NCBI GenBank assembly: GCA_009760855.2
Contig: WPIO01000119.1
Coordinates: 304,001 to 368,000, forward strand
DNA from: Cristatella mucedo
Lineage: Eukaryota > Bryozoa > Phylactolaemata > Cristatellidae
Length of the DNA stretch: 64,000 nucleotides
Direction: 5' to 3'
Part shown: positions 12,706-24,700 of the stretch, in pieces
Layout of the letters: every line of letters starts with the position of its first letter
Position numbering within the stretch: the first letter of the stretch is position 1
Made by a program: the position numbers and the translations under genes
Notes under the pieces: generated by a model
The model's input: the letters and a program-made list of their open reading frames with translations, nothing else
What the model was told of the DNA's origin: nothing
Database searches by the model: none

Positions 12706-12764
12706 TATGTGATCTTTTGAAGTGACTGCCTTGCTAACTGCAGATTGATGTAAGTTTAATTTGC

Positions 12765-13605
12765 TCTGCCAGCATATCTCCAGTTGAATCAGCTCGAAAC
12801 CCAGGTGTCATGTTTGAAAGTGAAGTCTCATTCGACGAACGCATCAGCTTGACAGTCGAATCTGCCTACTTTCAGCTACGTAACATTCCTAAAATTTAGG
12901 CTTGTTTAGATAAGGATATCAAATCTAAGTTGGTCAATGCATTCGTGACATCCCATCTTGATTTCTGCAACTCACTTCTTACTGGCCTACCGTCATGTGC
13001 TATCAAGCGATTACAGCTGTTGCAAAACTCGGTAGCTATGGCTGTCTGTCTTATATGTCCCAGTTGCCACATCACACTACTTCTCGCCGACATGCTCTGG
13101 CTACCATTTAAGCAACTGATCGACTTCAGAGTTTTGTCGCTCACTTTCATGTCACTTCATTCTGTGGCTCCAGCCTATCTCTCATATCTACTCCCCCATA
13201 TAGGCCAGCATCAAACCACCCGCTTTTCGAAAGCAAGCAGTTTACCAATACCTCATACAAACCTCAAATCCTTTGGAGACCGTGAATTTAGCTCGTATGC
13301 TACCAAAGCTTGGAACCTCCTCCCGACTTGCGTCAGAACCTCCCCTGACTTGACCAAATTTAAAAAGAAATTAAAAAACACCTATTTAGGATAGCATTTA
13401 GTGGGTCCCTGTGATTCGTCTTTCATGTGCTTATGCGTACTGACACTGTGCATGTCACCGCTAACCATGTTATTCATTCTGTTTACCAAGCATGATATTA
13501 CTCTCCATTCAATTGGGTTTCCCTTTGCAGCAAATGCAAAGTGCCTAGAATCAGACTGAGTTCTCTGAGGGCGCTTTATCAAGTGCATTATTATTGTTAT
13601 TATTA
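12765..13605 (+). repeat. LINE1 3' copy
   Basis: Begins at the block encoding the reverse-transcriptase thumb region and contains a 154-codon open frame (12930-13394) with VNAFVTSHLDFCNSLLTGLP and WNLLPTCVRTSPDLTKFKKK. Ends with the 3' UTR, hairpin and ATT repeat at about 13590-13605. Moderately mutated. Confidence 0.88.
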
Positions 13606-13824
13606 ATAGGTTGGAATAGAGATAGGGTAACAAGTGCTTCTTAGCTCAAATACAACTTTATTTTTCAGATTGTTATGCACAGCTTTTGTAGACCATTGAA
13701 AAATTTTCCCCTTTAAGGATGCAAGTCATTTTTCAACTGGTTCTAGAAGTTTTTAAATGATAATGTTTTTAAGATCTTACTTACACGGTATTTCTTAAAG
13801 TTTATTTAGAACCAAGTAATGTGA

Positions 13825-15690
13825 CTTTCCTCAGAGCTTGAATTAGTGCATGATTTGTAAGATTGGCTTCGCTACTGCAGTAAGCATTTGGTTTTTTCGA
13901 ACTTTGTGATTGATAGTCTCAAAAGCTGCCGAAAGATCGAGCAAAACAAGCAGAGACACTCTACCCATGTCTGCATTCCTAAGTACGCCGGTGTATACCC
14001 TAAGCGATGTAGAGTGATTAGCTCTAAAGCCAGACTGGAACCTACTAGCAAGGTGTGAGGTTTCGGTATATGAGTTCAGCTGGTCTGCCACGACCAGTTC
14101 CAGTGTCTCTGATCGGAATGGTAGGAAGGAGACTGGGCGGTAGTTGCTCAAGTTTTCTTGGTCTAGTGTCGCTTTCTTGAGAAGTCGCCTGACTACAGCT
14201 TTTTTGAAAAATGCTGGGACATGACCTGAGGCTAATGACATATTCATGATGTTAGTTATGCATGGCAGCAGCAGATCAATGCAACGTAGGAGCAGGACAG
14301 TGGAAATAGGGTCCAGAGGACTTGTTGTCTTCTTTGATTGAGATACGAACTTTATGACTAGTGACCTGCTTAAATGCAGAAATTGAGGTGCAGCCAGAAA
14401 CCGAAGAACAGCATTCTAGAGGGGAGGTTGTCATCGCAGGGATGGATTACCTGATCTTGTCTATCTTCTGCACAAAGAATCGAGAGAAGCGATCGGCTAG
14501 ATCAACGAGGTACATCAGGTAAGGCGCTAATCTGGGACCGGTTGAGATGATTTATTGTCGACATCAGCATTTTTTGGATTGTGTGTCTGTGATTCAACAA
14601 TGTTTTATAGAAGCTAGACTTGGCTCTCGATACGATCGGTTGGCACGACCAACAGTAGTCCTTGTATGTAAGTCGATGGACAGTCAGTCGTGATCTTGTG
14701 TGTGCTTTTTCAAGCTGTGACGAGGTAGACCTAGCTAGTTTTATGTCTGGCAAACCCCATGCCATCTGGCGAGGGCGGGCAGTCTTCTTACTCGGAGGTG
14801 CACATCGTTGACCGTGTAAGCTAGTTTCATGTTGTAGCTATCTACGAATGATGACAGATCTGAGGGGAACTGAACAGCAGAGGTGAGGCATATATTATCC
14901 CACGGACAGCACCGATGTAAAAGATCTTGAGGTTTCGCGATCACAGGTGATTTCAGAGGAGAAGGTCGGCACACACTGTAGATTGCAACAGATCTGCATG
15001 TGGTCAGATAAGCAGGATTTGGTAATAATTGGTGATGACAAAGTGCAGTTGTATGAGAAAATTTGGTCGAGTGTTTGACCATTGCTGTGAATAGGGCTGT
15101 GCACATGAGCCACAAGAGACAATGAGTCGGTTAATGCACGAAAATCAGTGCTGAAGGTGTCAGATGATTAATCAAAGTGAGTGTTGAAATCTCCCATAAA
15201 AAGGAAGAATCGATTTCCTGCACACTCAATCAAAATGAGATCACATAAGTCTGAGATTAAGGAGGATTTGGTACCCCGTGGGCTATAGACTACTGCCATA
15301 ATTGGTAGCTCGTTTTTTGGGTGAAATAAAGACAGTTGATTCGAAACACTGCTTCGAGGGTATTAAAAATGGCTTGAAGTGTAATGGCGAGCGAACGATA
15401 ACAGCAACTCCACCTCAAGTTTTTATTATTATTATTATTATTATTGATCTAGAGGTGAGAAAGAATGAGAAAGCAGCTTGGGCAGCCTCTTTAATTGTCG
15501 GAGAGTTTATCAGCTTAAGCCATATTTTAGTCTGGGCGAGCAGGTCGAGACCAATATCAGAAATATGGTCGCTTATTACCAGAGTTTTATTGCACATTGA
15601 GTGAATACTCCAAAGGCAAACGTTAATTTGGGTCGATGGAGTTAGAAGAGGCCATATGACCACTAAGTTAGAGAGATTCACAGTGAGATA
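13825..15690 (-). repeat. LINE1 5' part: endonuclease and N-terminal reverse transcriptase
   Basis: Minus strand, right to left: endonuclease start (about 15680) with NVCLWSIHSMCNKT and DLLAQTKIWL, equivalent to the N-R-S-I-x-N-K and L-x-x-T-E-T-W-L blocks of APE-type LINE endonucleases, then the middle of ORF2, then reverse transcriptase (13843-14247) with NYRPVSFLPF, FRANHST and LLVLLDLSAAFETINHK. Many frameshifts. It lacks the 3' part, so it was probably deleted or recombined. An ATT run at 15419-15444 interrupts it. Confidence 0.8.
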
Positions 15691-17060
15691 TGAACTCTCA
15701 TATTTGGTTCATTTTTTGACAAGGAAGCAAGAGAAGCAGTTGGTAAGATCTCCATAAGATTGATGGTAAGGGGCTAACCAAGGAATGGCCGAGGAAGTGG
15801 TTAATTGCAGACATAAGAATTTGTTTAATTTGCATTTGTGGTTTATCAAGATTTTTAAGATGCCAGGCTTGACCGTTTCTAGAATCGATTGGTATGAGTT
15901 AGAATATATATATTAGAATATATTAGAATGAGTTAGAATAGTCCTCGTTTTCCTATTCACTAAAAGTTACTCATGATCTTGTGCATGCTTTCTCATGCTT
16001 TCACTTGGGAGACCTAGGTATTTTAACGTTTGAGGTAAACCCCCAGGCCGTCGCAGAGGGCACATAGTGTGCACAGTCAGAAATGCCAGCTCGTCTAAAA
16101 TGCCAGCTAGTGCCATGTCATAGCATTTGACTAACTGCCACAAATCAGAACGGGGATTGAGCTGAAGAGGTGAAAAAGCTAGTATTGGGCAGACATAATT
16201 GGTGTCTAGGGTCTTGAGGTTTTGTGAATCACAGGCGACTTTAGATTAGGGAGACTTTGCACTCTGTAGAGTGAATAAGAAATTCAAGTGGACAATTAGG
16301 GAGACTTTTGCATTAATAGGTCATACAAGGATACAGTTTTAGAAGACTGTTTTCTAGCATATGACCCTTGATGTAAGTCAGGTCATACTAACGAGCCGAA
16401 AGAGAAAAGTCAGTCAATGACGAGTCATAAATAGAAATGAGTCAGTCAGCGACGAAAATATGTCCTTAAGGTGTCAGACAAGTCATCAAAGTAAATTTAA
16501 AAATCCTCCTCGGTAGGGAAAGACGCACTTCTTGTGCACAGAAAAAGTAAGAAAGGGGAGATGTGATATTGATGAGGACTTTCTGCCCTAGGAATGAGAG
16601 ACTACCGCCACCATTGGTGGACGGTTGTCAGATTAACTCATAAATAGAGTCTCGAAAACAGCATCAAGGGGACAGCAAACCGTTTGAAATTTATAGATAA
16701 ACGATCAATTATGGCGAATCCAAAATCAGTTTTATTTTATCAAGGGGTATGAAAGTACGTGAAGCCAGTCGAGATTGCATCGTTTATGGCATGAAATGTA
16801 GCAGATTTCCGCCAGGTCTTGGTGTAAGCAAGCAGGCAGTTTTCAGCAATCATGATATTTAACATCTGTGATTTATTGCACACCGAAAGAGAATTCCTAA
16901 AAGAGCCTCACAAAGGGCCAACAGAATTATTGAAGGTGTGATGATCGCAAAGTTAAAGATATTCATAGCTGGGTTTCGGAGGCAGTACAACGGCCAGTTC
17001 CTGAGAGAGCTCGGAATATTTAGCGAGCAGGGCCTTTGTCGTCGACCCCAACACTGTTTA
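15690..17060 (-). repeat. Second, older LINE1 5' copy
   Basis: Reads in parallel with 14460-15600: AGCAAGAGAAGCAGTTGGTAAG matches the segment near 14478, and TCACAGGCGACTTTAGA matches the segment near 14940. Much more diverged, with no useful open frame. It is adjacent and in the same orientation as the preceding copy, so this is a tandem pair. Confidence 0.55.
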
Positions 17061-17389
17061 TGTGTCGCTTTTTTCTGATAATGCCTAAGTCGTGGACTCT
17101 AGTAAATTGCAACCGTATTTAAAAATGCATTTGGAAGACGCTAACTAACCGATGACGGCAGGGTGGGGCCTAAAATGTAATTTAACCACAGCCAACGAAT
17201 AGAACGCCATCATCAGCTTGGCAAAAGGTAGCCCAGCGACAAGTGTTAAACCTTTAGATGCCTATAGGTACTCAATTATTATGGACCGTGCTAACAGAAA
17301 AAGCTTTAAACAAATCTTAGGTGCACAGGTTTCCACGTTTTTTCTACCTTAGCTCTAATTCCTCCAACCCCACGAACACTTTGATTCTC

Positions 17390-18385
17390 TTAAATCCTCA
17401 CTGAATGCATTACAGACATCGCAAAATGGATGGCAGCTAACTTTCTTAAATTGAATGCTGATAAAAGCGAATTAATATTTAAGTGAAAAACAAGTGCGAA
17501 CAAATAAAGGATAACCTATTTATCAAAATAAACTCGGCCAGCATATATTTCCTTGAATCTTTGCAAAATCGTGATCTCTAGTTCCACGACGATCTTTCAT
17601 TAGTCGACCACATCAGCTCACCTGTCAGTTCTGCCTACTTTCAGTGTCACAAATTTGCTAAAATACAGGCATGTTTGGAAAGGGATTTTACATCTCAATT
17701 GATCTATGCATTTTTGTCATTCCGCCCAGACGTCTGTAAATTACTGCTTCCTGGTCATCCAGCCGGTGCAATCAGGCACTTGATGGTGCACAAGATGGTG
17801 CAGAACTCTACTGCTAGGCTTGTTTGTCATGTACGTTGCTCGGGTAGCATCACACCACTTCTCACCGACCTTTTCTGGATCTCAGTCAAGCATATCATCG
17901 ATTTCAAGCTTCTCTCACTAACTTTCCGGTCTCTTCATTCTTTGCCTTCCACTTTTCAGATCTACTCCGATTCCAAGATATATTTCATACCACCCGCTTT
18001 TCGGAACCGAATCTTATACGACATCTAAACCTGAAATCCTTTGGAGGCCGAGCCTGTAGTTTGTATGCTCCCAATGCCTGAAACTCACCTCGACTGGCAT
18101 CACCACAAGCCATATGTTGACGAAATTTAAAAATAATATAAAACGGTTTTATTTGTTACAGAATTTAGAGGTTATGTGTAACTTGTCTTTTGTGTGGGTA
18201 TTCTTACTTACCATTGTTCATGCTGCTACTAATCATATTTTCATGTTCACCTTGTGCATGTCATCTCTAACCGTGTCATGCATGTCCAAATTGAGCATGG
18301 TACCACTGAAAATTTGATCTTGCTTCCTGTACAGCATTCTTAAAGTGCAAAGAAGTGATCAAGATACATTAGGGCACTAAAGAAA
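17390..18385 (+). repeat. LINE1 3' copy, degraded
   Basis: Starts with a block equivalent to the WMA-NFLKLN-DK region (CTTAAATTGAATGCTGATAA) and runs through the C-terminal coding region (117-codon frame at 17675-18028 with a PLLTDLFWISVKHIIDFKLL segment) to a mutated 3' UTR. The typical ATT tail is not preserved. Confidence 0.75.
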
Positions 18386-18932
18386 TGTATTATTAGTATG
18401 CATAGGGTCATAGCAGATCCTACTATTTTTCTTTAAATTCGTTCACCACATTCAATTCCAACATTAAATGCTGGTCCTGCCTAAGAAAGCTGTCCTTAGT
18501 AAAAGGTAGCCTATCAATTTAGTAAGTATCGTTACTGTCGTTATACTGCGATGTCACTTAAGGTCCGCAATGTAAATGAACTCAAATGTTACTTGCAAAT
18601 GTTACATCATATAAGACAAGAATTATAGCTCTTCGCGACAGGAGAGAGCTATTCTCTCTCGATTAATCAGCTCAGCAAGACATGAAACGACGGTTCACCC
18701 AACAGTGAAGTCAAAGTTAGCTCGATGTTATAATGCGAAGGAGGCATCGCTAAAATAATTCTGGTGCGATAAAAATGGCATTGCAGTAAAGGAGTTCTAT
18801 CGTTTCAGAAATTAAACCATTTTTGTTGAGTCAAATCCGAAGTACTTTGATTATTTTGGAAATTCGTTTGTTGTTCTATTGTTTATCCTGCTCACAGCAT
18901 CGAATTTAAAGCAATTATAAATGTGAGCTTAC

Positions 18933-18968
18933 CTTGTAATGTTGATGAGTACTGGCCCTGAAATTGAT
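18933..18968 (-). CDS. Stalk micro-exon of Ig receptor (36 nt)
   Basis: The minus strand shows a strong acceptor (run of T then CAG, AG at 18970-18969) and donor AAG|GTAAGC (GT at 18932-18931) bounding 36 bases. Read in phase 1 on both sides it encodes QFQGQYSSTLQ, a small polar and Ser/Thr-containing segment typical of an extracellular stalk. It joins in frame with the stalk exon at 23257-23313 (junction codon GAT) and with the transmembrane exon at 7068-7393 (junction codon GTT). Its size means it could be skipped without breaking the frame. The support is the two good splice signals and the matching phase. Confidence 0.5.
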
Positions 18969-19485
18969 CTGAAAAAAATTAAATAATTTGAAATAATGAA
19001 CCTAGTTCTGTTTGAAATAGCAAAAAGCACTTAATGGTATATACAGTTTACCAAAGATGCTTAGTAGAAAGGCTCGTTTGCAGTGATTATTGCAAATGTC
19101 ACATTTGCTAAATCTTAGGCCTGGAGTGGCTACTCACCTAGCAAAAGATTGAATTCAAGAACTTGCTCCCATAATTTAAGGAATAGTTTATCTCTGGTCA
19201 AAGTATTCTATCGTAAACACTTGAACGCACTCCAGTAGGCCTCCATTTAGTCCCAATATCTCTGAAGAACTTCAAAAACGTGCTAAATCATAGGGCGTGC
19301 ACTCAAAATATGTTACAAAAATTAAATTTAAATTAGCCTGGCAATTGGTGGTTTTATTTTAGGTGTCATCATTAGATATTTTCACACTTACTCCTCATAA
19401 AAAGTTCATAGCAAGGGATTTAGGTACTAAGGGTTGCCATTTAAATGCAGTTCTTATTTTTGTTATTTTTTGCTAAAGCCTTTTC

Positions 19486-19826
19486 TCAAACCACCCGCTC
19501 TGCAGGCTCATCATTGATCACTGATCCCGTTGCAACAATACATCTTTTGACAACGCGACAGTCCGTTGGTGGTGATTCACATCGGATATAGCCAATTATT
19601 GACATAAGGACATCCGAAAACTTGGCAGAATCCATCGGCTGAAGAAAAGATGTTTTTTGCATCATTTGCCTTGCACTGCTTTTTCTTTCTTCACCTGTTC
19701 ACGAATGATGTAATCATGCAGACACGAGGCCACTTTAAGTGTAGCTTTGCTACAGGCACGGTGAATAGCCCAAAAAACGAACTGATTTTCCGTTGCATTA
19801 TATGAAATAACAATATAACTGATATA
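19486..19826 (-). other. Two overlapping unrecognised small reading frames
   Basis: One minus-strand frame (19826 to TGA at 19664-19662) contains ENQFVFWAIHRACSKATLKV and CLHDYIIREQVKKEKAVQ. A second (ATG at 19662-19660 to TGA at 19488-19486, 58 aa) contains FSDVLMSIIGYIRCESPPTD and ends DEPAERVV. They overlap at ATGATG. Composition is more protein-like than the surrounding intron, but no domain is recognised. Options are a small host gene, a frameshifted exon or a transposon remnant. Confidence 0.22.
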
Positions 19827-19994
19827 TTATGTCATTATTTAAATAATGAAACTCGGAGATTTACCTCTATTATTCACTTACACTGAATTATCAGAGTGCC
19901 GAACATTAGAGGCCAGTGACTGCCACGCCTGAGAATCACAAGCATGGTTTAAATAGTAACTCACCGGGAGACTCCACGGTATTTATTTGCATGG

Positions 19995-20180
19995 AAAAGA
20001 ATCATTCGAGTAACAACTGAAATGTGGGGTTCCTCAGTCCTCAGTGCTTTTTAGGTTTCTTTTCATGGTTTAGACTTTGCCTCCTGCCGGTTTGATAATC
20101 AGGCACAACCTAGGCTTTCACTTCTATGCAGGTGACACTGGGTTGTACCTTTGCTTTGATCTCTCCAAGCCCTCGAGCAC
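19995..20180 (+). repeat. LINE1 reverse-transcriptase part, interrupted by a SINE
   Basis: GGGGTTCCTCAGTCCTCAGT corresponds to the PQGSVLG motif and CACTTCTATGCAGGTGACAC to the FYADDT catalytic motif. In this copy the first catalytic aspartate codon (GAT) reads GGT. Continues at 20347 after the inserted SINE. Confidence 0.75.
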
Positions 20181-20346
20181 ATCCGTGATAGTACACTAGG
20201 TAAGGCGGTTGCTTTCATGACCTCGATCCCGAGGGTTCAATTCCTGAGGTGAGCGATTCTTTACCGCCACTGCAAGCACTGGTGGTAGCCGTAAAGGCTC
20301 TTCTGTCGCTATAAAGAAGAGGTTGTTCAATCAGCTAGGATTTATT
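20181..20346 (+). repeat. tRNA-derived SINE, family 1
   Basis: CACTAGGTAAGGCGG with the downstream B-box GGTTCAATTCC (20234-20244) gives a tRNA-like head, followed by a body with the hairpin-like GCAAGCACTGGTGGTAGCCG and an end ATCAGCTAGGATTTATTTA. The same sequence occurs inverted at 54300-54475. It splits a LINE1 copy. Confidence 0.75.
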
Positions 20347-21060
20347 TACTTAAATGTATTTAAGCATGGGCAAATAGACTGCTGACAATTTTCTTCAATT
20401 AAAAGTTGATAAATCAACCTATTAGTTATTGGAAAACAAAGTGTGCCTCATGAACTGGAAAGTTTGAGGTAAAGAATCGGCTCGGCCGGCGTATCTTCTG
20501 TCCAGTATGTACGAAATTTGTAAGTCCGGTTCCAAACTGGCATTTTATTTGACGAACACATCAGCTCCACAGTACAGTGTGCCTACTTTCAGCTACATAG
20601 CATTGCTAAGATTAGGGCTTGCTTAGGCACGACGAATAAATCTAAATTGATCCATTCATTTCTGACATCCTGTCTCAACTTCTGTAAATCACTGCTTGCT
20701 AGTCCACCAGCTTACGCAATCAGACTCTGGCAGTTTTTTTCTCAGAAGACTTTCTGCTAGTTTTATTTGTCGTAAGGTTGCAATGGCTAGGTTAAGCCAA
20801 TTATGGCCTAAATACACTGGCACCCAATCAAGAAGTGCATCAAGTCAAGGCTCTGTCACTCAGTATTAGGCCTTCCTATTCTCTGGCTGCAATCGATCAA
20901 TTTTGTCAAGCCCTGAAGCACCAAGTAACCTATACAAATACTCAGCCCCTGATATATTAAAATTGAGCCCTGTAGGTGAATCTCAAGCCAGCTCAAGTAT
21001 TTTATAGGAACCCGACGCCACTCCTGAATAACTGGCTGGTTAATTAGGTACAGCTTTATT
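20347..21060 (+). repeat. LINE1 C-terminal part, continued
   Basis: Resumes after the SINE with AATTTTCTTCAATTAAAAG (the NFL-LK region) and continues through the usual blocks to about 21060. Degraded, without the ATT tail. Confidence 0.65.
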
Positions 21061-21914
21061 TTAATATTCTGGAATATTTTCCAACCAATTAAAGATGTTC
21101 GATAATAGATTCGTTGGTTAAAAGTGGGATTGCATGGAGCTGCGTCTAACAGAGATTAATCTGTCGTAATTTTTCCTTCTCTGAGGCTAAAGCACGCCTT
21201 AAAATCGGCACGTCTTCCTCAATAACATCGCATTTCACGGTCATCTGTCTCAATTGTTACAGTAATGTGAACACTTCTAAACACGAACAAGTCTAAAATT
21301 GGCTACTCGAGCAACGCTAGGTTCCTTGATTAAGGCATACTCTGTTTTGGTATAACGCGGTGTGAATCTTTTATTGTGGTTAAAGTGAACTAACCAAAAT
21401 TATTTCATTATTTGCCATTGCTTAATTAGTAGTTTTGTGTCAAAATTCTGCTTGGGCATTTTCTCATCTCACAGATCTGCTAGATTTTACCAGGCATATC
21501 TTACATATTTCTAAATAAATGTACAGCAGAAAGGAATGGGTTGAGTAGGCAAAGCTATACATTAACCTGAACAGCTGCAGTTGCCTCCAATCTTGCAAGG
21601 GAATAATGCTTAGGCTGGATAAAGTTATTTATAACTCTTCAGTCTAAAATACTCCCGGTTTTCATAGCGGCCTAAAATTGCATATGAAAATAAGAACCAA
21701 CAAACTGGTTCCGGATCACTGATCAAATCATTGTCTTGTTCAACTTATAGCTAAAGGCAGGGGCAAAATGACTGAAATTCATAATAAATTAAGTTATGTC
21801 AAATTTCACTGCTGAATCTTAGCCAAGTAGTCAGTTCGTTGGCATTCACCACGACCATTGCCGAAATAATGTATGCTCTGCAAGTGGAAGGCTGATAATG
21901 ATTAAAATTCTTAA

Positions 21915-22062
21915 GCCAACCCACAGGGTCCACCACGGCTGGGTATATCATGTCTAACCGAACTGGTGCACTAGTTTCAGCCTCGTCGTGTCCCCAGGTC
22001 CTCTACGGACTTTACATTTCCACTATGCCGCTTAAAGAGCATTGCTTTTACACATCTTGCCT
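21915..22062 (+). repeat. LINE2 fragment, first part
   Basis: CCAACCCACAGGGTCC, GAACTGGTGCACTAGTTTCA and GCCGCTTAAAGA match 7660-7790. Interrupted by the SINE that follows. Confidence 0.55.
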
Positions 22063-22074
22063 AGCTGTTCGGAG

Positions 22075-22215
22075 CTGGTACTTTGGTCTAGCTGTTAAGG
22101 TGCTCGCCCCGACCAAGGTCTGACTGAGGTTGAGGGTTCGAGCCCCGAGGCATATGTGAAGCGCCTGAATAGAGCTTACGTTCTCTTGGGGCGCTATGTA
22201 AATGAATTATATTAT
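22075..22215 (+). repeat. tRNA-derived SINE, family 2, with LINE1-type 3' hairpin
   Basis: A-box-like TGGTCTAGCTGTTAAGG (22084-22100) and a perfect B-box GGTTCGAGCCC (22136-22146) mark a tRNA-like head. The 3' part carries AGCGCC (22160-22165) ... AGAG ... CTCT ... GGCGCT (22190-22195) and an AT-rich tail, the same hairpin that ends LINE1 (56984-57019). It splits a LINE2 fragment. Confidence 0.75.
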
Positions 22216-22221
22216 ACTGAA

Positions 22222-22400
22222 TAGCTCATTGCTCTGCAGAGTCACATATGCTTTCCACTTTCTGATTTTTGGGTGAGATGCCTGTTGGCCGCTGAATGCA
22301 TTCCAAAAAGTCACTTGGTCACTCAGTGCTACGTGGAAAACTCTGTATTGTACCACACATACAGCATGTGTGACTTGTGGAGTTACATTCGGCGAGTCAT
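22222..22400 (+). repeat. LINE2 fragment, second part
   Basis: Continues the LINE2 3' region to its end block TGACTTGTGGAGTTAC, after the inserted SINE. Confidence 0.5.
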
Positions 22401-23256
22401 TAAATTAAGATGCTATATTGTAGCTAAATTTTATCTTATGAAAGTGTCAAAATAATTGAAAACCTGAACCGCTGATTCGCTCTTAAGGTCTTATAAGGAC
22501 TTTTGGACGTACCTCCGGATATCTCCTTTTAAGGCAGTTAGCTGGGAGGTCATGATAGATCAGGTTGTATTTTTACTATTTATTGTCTCTGAACTGCAAT
22601 GGCTGTGAGCTAAATGGGGCCGAATTATCATTCATATTTATTGTTCGCTATGTCTGATTTGTCGATGGTAGGGAAATATCGTTCCCTAAACTGTAGTAGA
22701 AGACTCATACAAATCGAGGCATTGAGTTACATAGGTAGTAGGGTTAAGGAAGTAGTCCTAGGAGGTGGAGCTGATTCCAGCTCCGGACCCGGGTTTTGGT
22801 GGTGTATGTCATAGCCACTGTTGAAAGCCTCTAACCATTTGGTGGGGTGGAATGAAGGTTTAAGTTAAGGATAGGTCGGATGTTGTCGGAAGATTTGGGA
22901 CCTCTGCGTATCTCCTTCTATTTTCGCGATGCGGTTGACTGTACCACTGGGCACTGGTGCTGCATGTACAAGTTGCTAGCGAAGAAGAAAGCTTTGGGCT
23001 TTCCCAGCATTCACAGTGCTTCTCTGGCACCAGAGCTGCTACGAGCCACGTGTTGGCGGCCCAGTTCTGCACGGACATGGTAATCGCACATCACGTTTGT
23101 AAAATTGCATACTGTTCCAAGATTAAAACGTGAAAGCTGATAGTGGAATACTTCAAGAATCTGGCTGAGTGTGCGGCCGCAAATGTCTTCTATAATTCAG
23201 GAAGAATGACTTAAGTTTAGGGGTGCCAAATTGTTTCGTCGCACGTGGGGTCTCAC

Positions 23257-23313
23257 CTTGGGTTGTTGCGATGTCTTGATTTGAAGTTGCCACGTCTGGA
23301 CTTGAAGTTGTCT
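23257..23313 (-). CDS. Ser/Thr-rich stalk exon of Ig receptor (57 nt)
   Basis: Acceptor TTTGCAG at 23320-23314 and donor AAG|GTGAGA (GT at 23256-23255) bound a 57-base phase 1-1 exon encoding TTSSPDVATSNQDIATTQ. The Ser/Thr/Pro content fits an O-glycosylated extracellular stalk between the last Ig domain and the membrane. It joins in frame to the Ig exon at 24701-25063 (junction codon GAG) and to the micro-exon at 18933-18968. Like the micro-exon it can be skipped without changing frame, so stalk length could vary between isoforms. Confidence 0.6.
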
Positions 23314-24215
23314 CTGCAAAGTCGACATAATTTTTTGTATAAGTAGTATTTATATATAGAAGAAAATAAATAAGTGAATTATTATAAAAGTAATTCTAAA
23401 TTTTTTGAATAGCAGGGAATGTACGTTTCATAAATACAGAGAAAACACGGCTGAGATAGTAAATTAATGATTTTAATCAAATTTTAGTACCCACTAAGAC
23501 CTTTTTAGTTGATATCGGCCGAATGTGGATTCTAAATTTTGAACATGTAGACAAGTAAGTGTTTAAATCATCTTGAACTCTAAATTGTGTAGGTGTAATT
23601 ACTTTGGAACTTCACTAGGTAATTATAATTGAACTACAGCAGTACTTTAAAGATGAAAATGAGGGCTACGGATAAAACCATCGCGGTGCTGTGGAGAGTT
23701 TTTCCTTGAAAGATGAAGTGCAAATGCATAACCACTGACACTCATTCTACAGGCTAGATGCTCATATTTCAAGACAGTAGTAGCGCTTAAGTCCGGATTT
23801 ATAATTGAGGTTCCATCAGTCAGCTGAAACTAAACCGAGACGGATCGTCTTCCTTGTGAGAACGTAGGGTCCTGCTGAACCGTTGCAAATTTTAGAGGGA
23901 TTCCATCTGTAAACATCTGGCCGATGCTGGATTTTTTCGTAGCACTGTTTGGCCATTAATAAAAAAACGTTACTTCGATAATAAGGAAATTCGTACATTT
24001 AAAGAGTATTTATTTTCCTAAACGTTGCAGGCATAGCTCTTGCTAAAGGGTTTGTCTTGCAAATAATTGTAAAATCGATAGTGATTCAAGTTGTATGGGA
24101 TGCATATTGTGGCTGTAATTAATCCTAGAACAAATAACACATATTTATATCCAGGTATATCATCACGCTAAATAGATGAGGAATAAATCGTGTATGCATA
24201 AACATGCTTTAATTA

Positions 24216-24612
24216 TGTGTAGCTCGTACAAACCTCAAAACCTGAGGAGACCGTGCCTTTAGCTCGTATGGTCTTAAAGCCTGGAACTCACTTCCGACTT
24301 GCTTCCTGACATCCCCTGACTTTGCCACGTTCACAAAGATACTAAAAGTGCACCTTTGTATCACAATATTGATAGATTCCGTGTGATTCATTCTTTACAT
24401 CCTTATACGTGGTGAAACTATGCATGCTGCCACTACAACTATTTGCACGAGGACCTTGTGCATGTCACCCCTAACAATGTTTTTTGCTCGTTGTCGTTGA
24501 GCATGCTACCACTAACAATTCAAAAGTGCTTCCCTTGCAGAAAATATAAAGAGATAAAAAGATATTGGGTTCTCTGACGGCGCTGTATCGTATGTATCAT
24601 TAATATTATTAG
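24216..24612 (+). repeat. LINE1 3' end
   Basis: C-terminal coding end (ACAAACCTCAAAACCT, TGGAACTCACTTCCGACTTG), 3' UTR, degraded hairpin and short ATT-like tail. It ends about 90 bases downstream of the Ig exon donor at 24701. Confidence 0.75.
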
Positions 24613-24700
24613 TATTAATTTTAATTTTTCGGAAACGTTGAAAGCAATGCAGTGGCCATCACTTTGTATCTGGGAAAAATGTAAGAAATCACATACGTAC

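Noticed and set aside
22860-23083. Overlapping open frames on both strands
   Set aside because: No motif, no splice-site support, and mutual shadows of each other.
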